The notes below the pieces were generated by a model, which saw only the letters and a list, made by a program, of their open reading frames with translations, ran no database searches and had not been told where the DNA came from. This document shows, piece by piece, positions 61,523-64,000 of a DNA stretch of 64,000 nt. Every line of letters begins with the position of its first letter. Position 1 is the first letter of the stretch. Source of the stretch: Agelaius tricolor. Lineage: Eukaryota > Chordata > Aves > Passeriformes > Icteridae. The DNA lies in the NCBI GenBank assembly GCA_023055355.1, contig JALJCS010000028.1, forward strand, positions 4,278,418 through 4,342,417, written 5' to 3'. A program made the position numbers and the translations under genes.

Positions 61523-61684
61523 GTAACACTGATCTTACCGTGCCTCAAGGAAACCTATTTTGGGCAGTAGATCAGAGGTGATGATAAAAACAAACCCCTC
61601 ACGAGTAACACTGATCTTACCGTGCCTCAAGGAAACCTATTTTGGGCAGTAAATCAGAGGTGATGATAAAAACAGACCCCTCTC
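61523..61684. repeat. 81-bp tandem duplication
   Basis: Two nearly identical copies start at 61523 and 61604 (AGTAACACTGATCTTACCGT...GATGATAAAAACA). Period 81 bp. Confidence 0.93.
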
Positions 61685-61929
61685 CTGGCTGAGGAGGAAG
61701 AAGAGTGTTTGTATCTGGCTCAGGAGGGTGTGAGGGGATTCACGGAGCTGCTGTGCCAGAGCACGGCCTTGCTGCCTCTCAGGGGAGTCAGTGACATCTC
61801 CTCACCCAAACAGCTGCGATGCTCCATTCGGCTGGTTTTGCTTTGCTTTTTTAAACCCTCGGCTCCTGCTGTGCCCGGCGTTTTGGCGGTGAGCAGGCAG
61901 CTCCCAGCATTAGGCCCAGCCCGCCCATG

Positions 61930-62440
61930 GCAGGTGCCTCCCTGAGCGCTGGCGGGTTCGGGTTGGGAAGGAGGGCGGAGAGGAAGCCATGGCGGCTGTC
62001 CTGAGGCACTGCCCGGGACAGGCATGGCTCCCGCAGGTGCCTCCCTCAGCGCTGGTGCCCGGGACAGGCACGGTTCCCGCAGATGCCTCCCTCAGCACTG
62101 GCGGGTTCGGGTTCCTCTTAGGGAGGAAGCCATGGCAGCTGTCCTGAGGCCCTGCCCGGGACAGGCACGGCTCCCGCATGTGCCTCCCTCAGCACTGGCG
62201 GGTTCGGGTGCCCGGGACAGGCATGGCTCCTGCAGGCGCCTCCCTCAGCACTGGCGGGTTCGGGTTCTGCTTGGAGAGGAAGCCATGGCGGCTGTCCTGA
62301 GGCACTGCCCGGGACAGACACGGCTCCTGCAGGTGCCTCCCTCAGCACTGGCGGGTTCGGGTTCTGCTTGGAGAGGAAGCCAAGGCAGCTGTCCTGAGGC
62401 ACTGCCCGGGACAGGCACGGCTCCCGCCCGGCATGAACCC
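61930..62440. repeat. Complex GC-rich minisatellite
   Basis: Blocks of the type GCCATGGCGGCTGTCCTGAG (61988, 62129, 62283, 62380) alternate with GCCTCCCTCAGCACTGGCGG blocks (61937, 62039, 62086, 62179, 62238, 62333) and CCCGGGACAGGCACGGCTCC blocks at irregular spacing. CG dinucleotides are abundant. No coding support. Confidence 0.85.
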
Positions 62441-62793
62441 CCCTCTCCCCGGCCGGGCCCCGGCTTTAATTAGCCATGGCCCAGAGCGGCTTTCCCCGGC
62501 CATCTGTAGCCCCGGTGACCGACCTAATCGGGGGGATAAGCTGCTTATGGAGCCGCAGCTGGAGCGGGCGCTGAGGGGGCCGAGGGTGGCTGTGGCCGCG
62601 AAGGAGGTGCCGGCTCCGACGCTCAGTGTGGTCGGTCCCCGGGGCCCAGCAGTGCCGCCGGTGCCTCTCGGAGTGGGTAAGTGGAGTTTCCGTGGGTGAG
62701 GAGTTTCTCATTCCCATTACTGCCTCCTGGGTGCTTGGATGGCAGCGCTGCAGAGGGAGGACTACCTGTGTGTGATTGTTTGTTGCGGTGTGA
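62441..62793. other. GC-rich unassigned sequence
   Basis: CG-dense to about 62690, so it could be a promoter CpG island of an unrecognised neighbour. No exon identified. Confidence 0.35.
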
Positions 62794-63365
62794 TGTCATG
62801 GTTTGCCTCAGATACCCCGTGTTTCTCCCTGAAGATTCCTTCCCCAGGTGTGTCAGTCGCTCTCCTTCCCCCTCCCTCGCCCCCTGCCCAGCACTGTCTG
62901 TCAGTCCTGGAATTGCAGAAGGGCATTGAGTGATTGGCGAGCGAGAATTCAAAAGATGCCCTCTACCCCTAGGGAGACATTAAGCTATCCAGGTGTCCTT
63001 TGTCCCTTCAGACCTCCTTCTATGTACCTGGTTGGTGGCTCCCTACCCCTTCCCTGCCCCTCTCCCCGGGGTTAAAAGAGCCAGCAGCTACACGGTTCAG
63101 GGAGTTCTGCTGGAGCTGTTGCTGGATCCAGAGGCCTGTGGGCCAGAATAAAGCTCTGGATCCAAACCCTGCCTCAGAACCAATTCCTTTCCTTCACCAT
63201 CGCCTTAAAGCTTCTCTGCCAGAGGTAAACCTGAGGAGCAGACCCTGTTATGGGGGGAAGCTCCCTCCCGCAGCCATTGGAGCTCCTGCATGCAGGGACC
63301 TGCCTCCAAGCACCCAGCTGCAGCATCCAGCCAGCCAAAAGTGTCTCTGAGGTGAAAACACCACA
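62794..63365 (+). mobile_element. Solo LTR (family F)
   Basis: Begins TGTCATGGTTTGCCTCAGAT, with a TTAAAAGAGCC promoter-like box near 63072 and AATAAAGCTCTGGATCC near 63147, and ends AAAACACCACA. The order fits an avian ERVK LTR. No clear target duplication and no internal genes. Confidence 0.72.
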
Positions 63366-64000
63366 GTTGCCGCTTTTTGGTTCAGCAGCAAGAACCAGAC
63401 AAGCTCAGGCACGTCCCATCCAGCTATATTGGTAATATTCCAATACTTGTTGGTCTCACAGGCATCACGGTAGTTGGTTTGGTTTGTAACGTTGAGCAGT
63501 GTTTGGAAAAAAAACCTGCTTTCTAAGGCAGCTGAAGTGTGAGCTCAGAGTAATCACTGGCCCCTACTTGGAATATGAAATGGATCAGTCTTGACCTGCA
63601 GGGATGGGGAATAAGCGCTGTGTGTGCAGTGTAAATGTGTTTATTATGGGTCTGGTGTTGTTACTGTATTGCTGAAATGGTATTTGCTTGAAAGAGCTTG
63701 ATTTACTTTTCATTAACTGTGCTATTTATTTCCTTTTGCTTATAGCAATAGAAACAACTTGATCATCTTAATTTTTATTTGCTTAATTGAATTTGTTTTA
63801 GGTTTTAATGTGTTAGTGTGTATATAGTAAGCATGCATTAAATGTTTTAGTTGGAATCATAAAAACTAACATAAAATCCATTGGTCATGGATTTTGCAGT
63901 TAGTTTGCCTTGAGTATCTTTTGGCCTCAGAAGAAGTTTTAAAAAAGATCTTCCTAAGATCTTGTTGTGACTGAGATTAACCCTACTGCTTAAAAGCTGT
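63366..64000. other. Unassigned sequence to window end
   Basis: AT-rich in its second half; no gene or repeat recognised. Confidence 0.35.

Noticed and set aside
60681..64000. Search for C1orf167 or MTHFR exons, expected from human order
   Set aside because: No segment resembling MTHFR was seen on either strand; C1orf167 is too poorly conserved to judge by eye.

Overview
The window is vertebrate nuclear DNA, almost certainly from a bird and probably a passerine. The evidence is CR1 LINE 3' ends, many solo endogenous-retrovirus LTRs, short introns, and a gene order known from human 1p36.22. The species inference rests on repeat types and compactness; no species-specific marker was tested.

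Five protein-coding genes can be reconstructed exon by exon, each with GT-AG introns and an intact reading frame. From left to right they are FBXO2 (minus, CDS 9493-13167, 245 aa), an FBXO6/FBXO44-type gene (plus, CDS 15551-18713, 254 aa), MAD2L2 (minus, CDS 20276-24279, 211 aa), DRAXIN (plus, CDS 36247-42939, 350 aa) and AGTRAP (plus, CDS 51122-59743, 159 aa). This matches the mammalian order FBXO2-FBXO44/FBXO6-MAD2L2-DRAXIN-AGTRAP. Neither MTHFR nor C1orf167, which follow in human, was recognised before the window ends.

Layout. 1-9.4 kb is gene-free and consists of LTRs, a 0.6-kb GATATA satellite and unassigned sequence. 9.5-18.7 kb holds two head-to-head F-box genes that share a CpG island at about 14.9-15.56 kb. 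18.7-24.3 kb is the convergent junction with MAD2L2. 26.8-28.65 kb is a second CpG island with a 29-bp minisatellite, the likely MAD2L2 promoter and possibly that of DRAXIN. 28.7-36.2 kb is repeat-rich. 36.2-42.9 kb is DRAXIN. 43-51 kb is intergenic. 51-60.7 kb is AGTRAP with its own CpG island. 60.7-64 kb has a GC-rich complex minisatellite and another LTR.

The genes are not an operon. The F-box pair encodes substrate receptors of SCF ubiquitin ligases with sugar-binding FBA domains. MAD2L2 is the HORMA adaptor of polymerase zeta and shieldin. DRAXIN is a secreted axon-guidance and Wnt-modulating protein. AGTRAP is a four-pass membrane regulator of the angiotensin AT1 receptor.

No new molecular system was found. 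The most notable signals are a solo LTR ending 15 bp before the last DRAXIN exon, an overlapping acceptor/donor-like site at the DRAXIN start exon, three nested retroelement insertions readable from their target-site duplications, a 192-bp duplication abutting the FBXO2 exon-1 donor, and a changed glycan-contact triplet in FBXO2.
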